Below, in pieces: positions 49,177-49,716 of a DNA stretch of 49,716 nt (its first letter is position 1; every line of letters starts with the position of its first letter). A program made the translations under genes and the position numbers. The DNA is from a bacterium (lineage in GTDB: Bacteria; Bacillota; Clostridia; Oscillospirales; Oscillospiraceae), in the NCBI GenBank assembly GCA_004560305.1, contig SFVI01000016.1, forward strand, positions 1 through 49,716, written 5' to 3'. Below the pieces are notes generated by a model. It ran no database searches. It was not told the DNA's origin and saw only the letters and a program-made list of their open reading frames with translations.

Positions 49177-49716
49177 TCAGCTTTCCATTTGTTTTCCCAG
49201 AAAGCAGGCCGCAGTCTGGGCCAGCTTGTATTCCAGCTCGGTGCCGGGGGCTCCGGTCCGCTCGGAGACAAAGAGGACACTGCCCATCAGATCTCCTTCG
49301 GATATGACCGGGGCGGCCACTGACACCCGGTACTTGCTGTCGCTTTGGGTCACGGGCAGCTCATTGCCGCCGGCATGGCGGTAGGCGGCGCGGGAGTCCA
49401 TGATCTCCGCCAGTTGGGAGCTGATTGGCTTTTCCAACAGCTCCCGCCGGGCGCCGCCGGAGATAGCGATGACGCTGTCCCGGTCACAGACGGCGGCGAT
49501 GCCGTCTGTGGTTTTGCGCAGGCTGTCGCAGATCTGGGCAGCAAAATCCCCCAGCTCCCCGATGGGGGAATATTTCTTGAAGATCAGCTCCCCATCCTTA
49601 TCGGTGAAAATCTCCAGCGGGTCGCCTTCACGGATGCGCATGGTGCGGCGGATCTCTTTGGGGATGACCACGCGGCCAAGATCGTCGATTCTGCGGACGA
49701 TGCCGGTTGCTTTCAT
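49177..49716 (-). CDS. spoVT: Stage V sporulation protein T (AbrB family)
   Basis: A 179-residue transcription factor. The N-terminal swapped-hairpin AbrB domain is MKATGIVRRIDDLGRVVIPK with EIRRTMRIREGDPLEI. The C-terminal GAF-like domain (residues 55-179) ends FLGKQMES. SpoVT tunes SigG-dependent forespore genes; sigG and spoIVB are also in this window. The start codon is the last base of the window, so its promoter is not visible. Confidence 0.95.
   Translation of the reverse strand: MKATGIVRRIDDLGRVVIPKEIRRTMRIREGDPLEIFTDKDGELIFKKYSPIGELGDFAAQICDSLRKTTDGIAAVCDRDSVIAISGGARRELLEKPISSQLAEIMDSRAAYRHAGGNELPVTQSDSKYRVSVAAPVISEGDLMGSVLFVSERTGAPGTELEYKLAQTAACFLGKQMES

Noticed and set aside
1..49716. 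CRISPR arrays, tRNA or rRNA genes, insertion sequences and prophage genes
   Set aside because: I looked for regularly spaced repeats, cloverleaf segments and transposase or integrase motifs and saw none.

Overview
The window is a GC-rich, gene-dense stretch of a chromosome from an endospore-forming, probably anaerobic member of the Clostridia. A family such as Oscillospiraceae fits, by inference from gene content and protein style. Evidence includes forespore sigma factor SigG, SpoIVB peptidase, SpoVT and WhiA, HPr kinase, Firmicutes-type rRNA-protein leaders, and strong Shine-Dalgarno sequences. There are no tRNA or rRNA genes, no CRISPR array, and no transposase or phage gene. This is mostly core chromosome.

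Layout. (1) 1-4940: 3' end of dnaG, two tandem, nearly identical primary sigma factors, and a MalY/PatB-type aminotransferase. (2) 4944-5800: sigG on the minus strand behind a good SigF-type promoter. (3) 5871-7045: L10 leader, rplJ and rplL. (4) 7117-20990: a purine operon headed by a long structured leader (a 6S-like rod, then a ZTP riboswitch with terminator). It encodes purE, purC, a purF-like gene without a glutaminase site, purM, purN, a PurO-type IMP cyclohydrolase, a frameshifted AICAR transformylase, purD, purL, fhs and rdgB. (5) 21008-24673: trkA-trkH-suhB on the minus strand. (6) 24696-27721: a DUF2461 protein, a family 2 glycosyltransferase and a membrane-anchored YD-like repeat protein. 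(7) 27720-31664: spoIVB, and an ECF nickel/cobalt transporter cbiM-cbiQ-cbiO behind a promoter with a GC palindrome (minus strand). (8) 31724-33528: folC-ruvX (minus). (9) 33561-35955: rpmG-secE-nusG-rplK-rplA. (10) 35982-37934: a YoaK-type membrane protein (plus), then a lipoprotein and rpmB (minus). (11) 38078-47563: hprK-murB-rapZ-whiA-dnaE and two tandem acyltransferase-3 genes. (12) 47584-48745: rpsF-ssb-rpsR (minus). (13) 48750-49176: a non-coding block full of hairpins, followed by spoVT (minus), whose start codon is the last base of the window.

How it fits together. The purine operon carries nearly all steps from PRPP to IMP (purB and any purK are not here), plus formate-THF ligase, which makes the 10-formyl-THF used by PurN and AICAR transformylase. 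Its leader should sense ZMP/ZTP, the intermediate consumed by the gene that is frameshifted here. IMP formation is split between a stand-alone transformylase and an archaeal-style PurO rather than one PurH. The PurF homologue keeps the PRPP site and four cysteines suited to an Fe-S cluster but has lost the N-terminal Cys and other glutamine-site residues.

Most worth following up: the glutaminase-less PurF, the tandem sigma-A pair with an internal promoter, the AICAR transformylase frameshift, the 6S-like plus ZTP leader, and the GC palindrome at the metal-transporter promoter.
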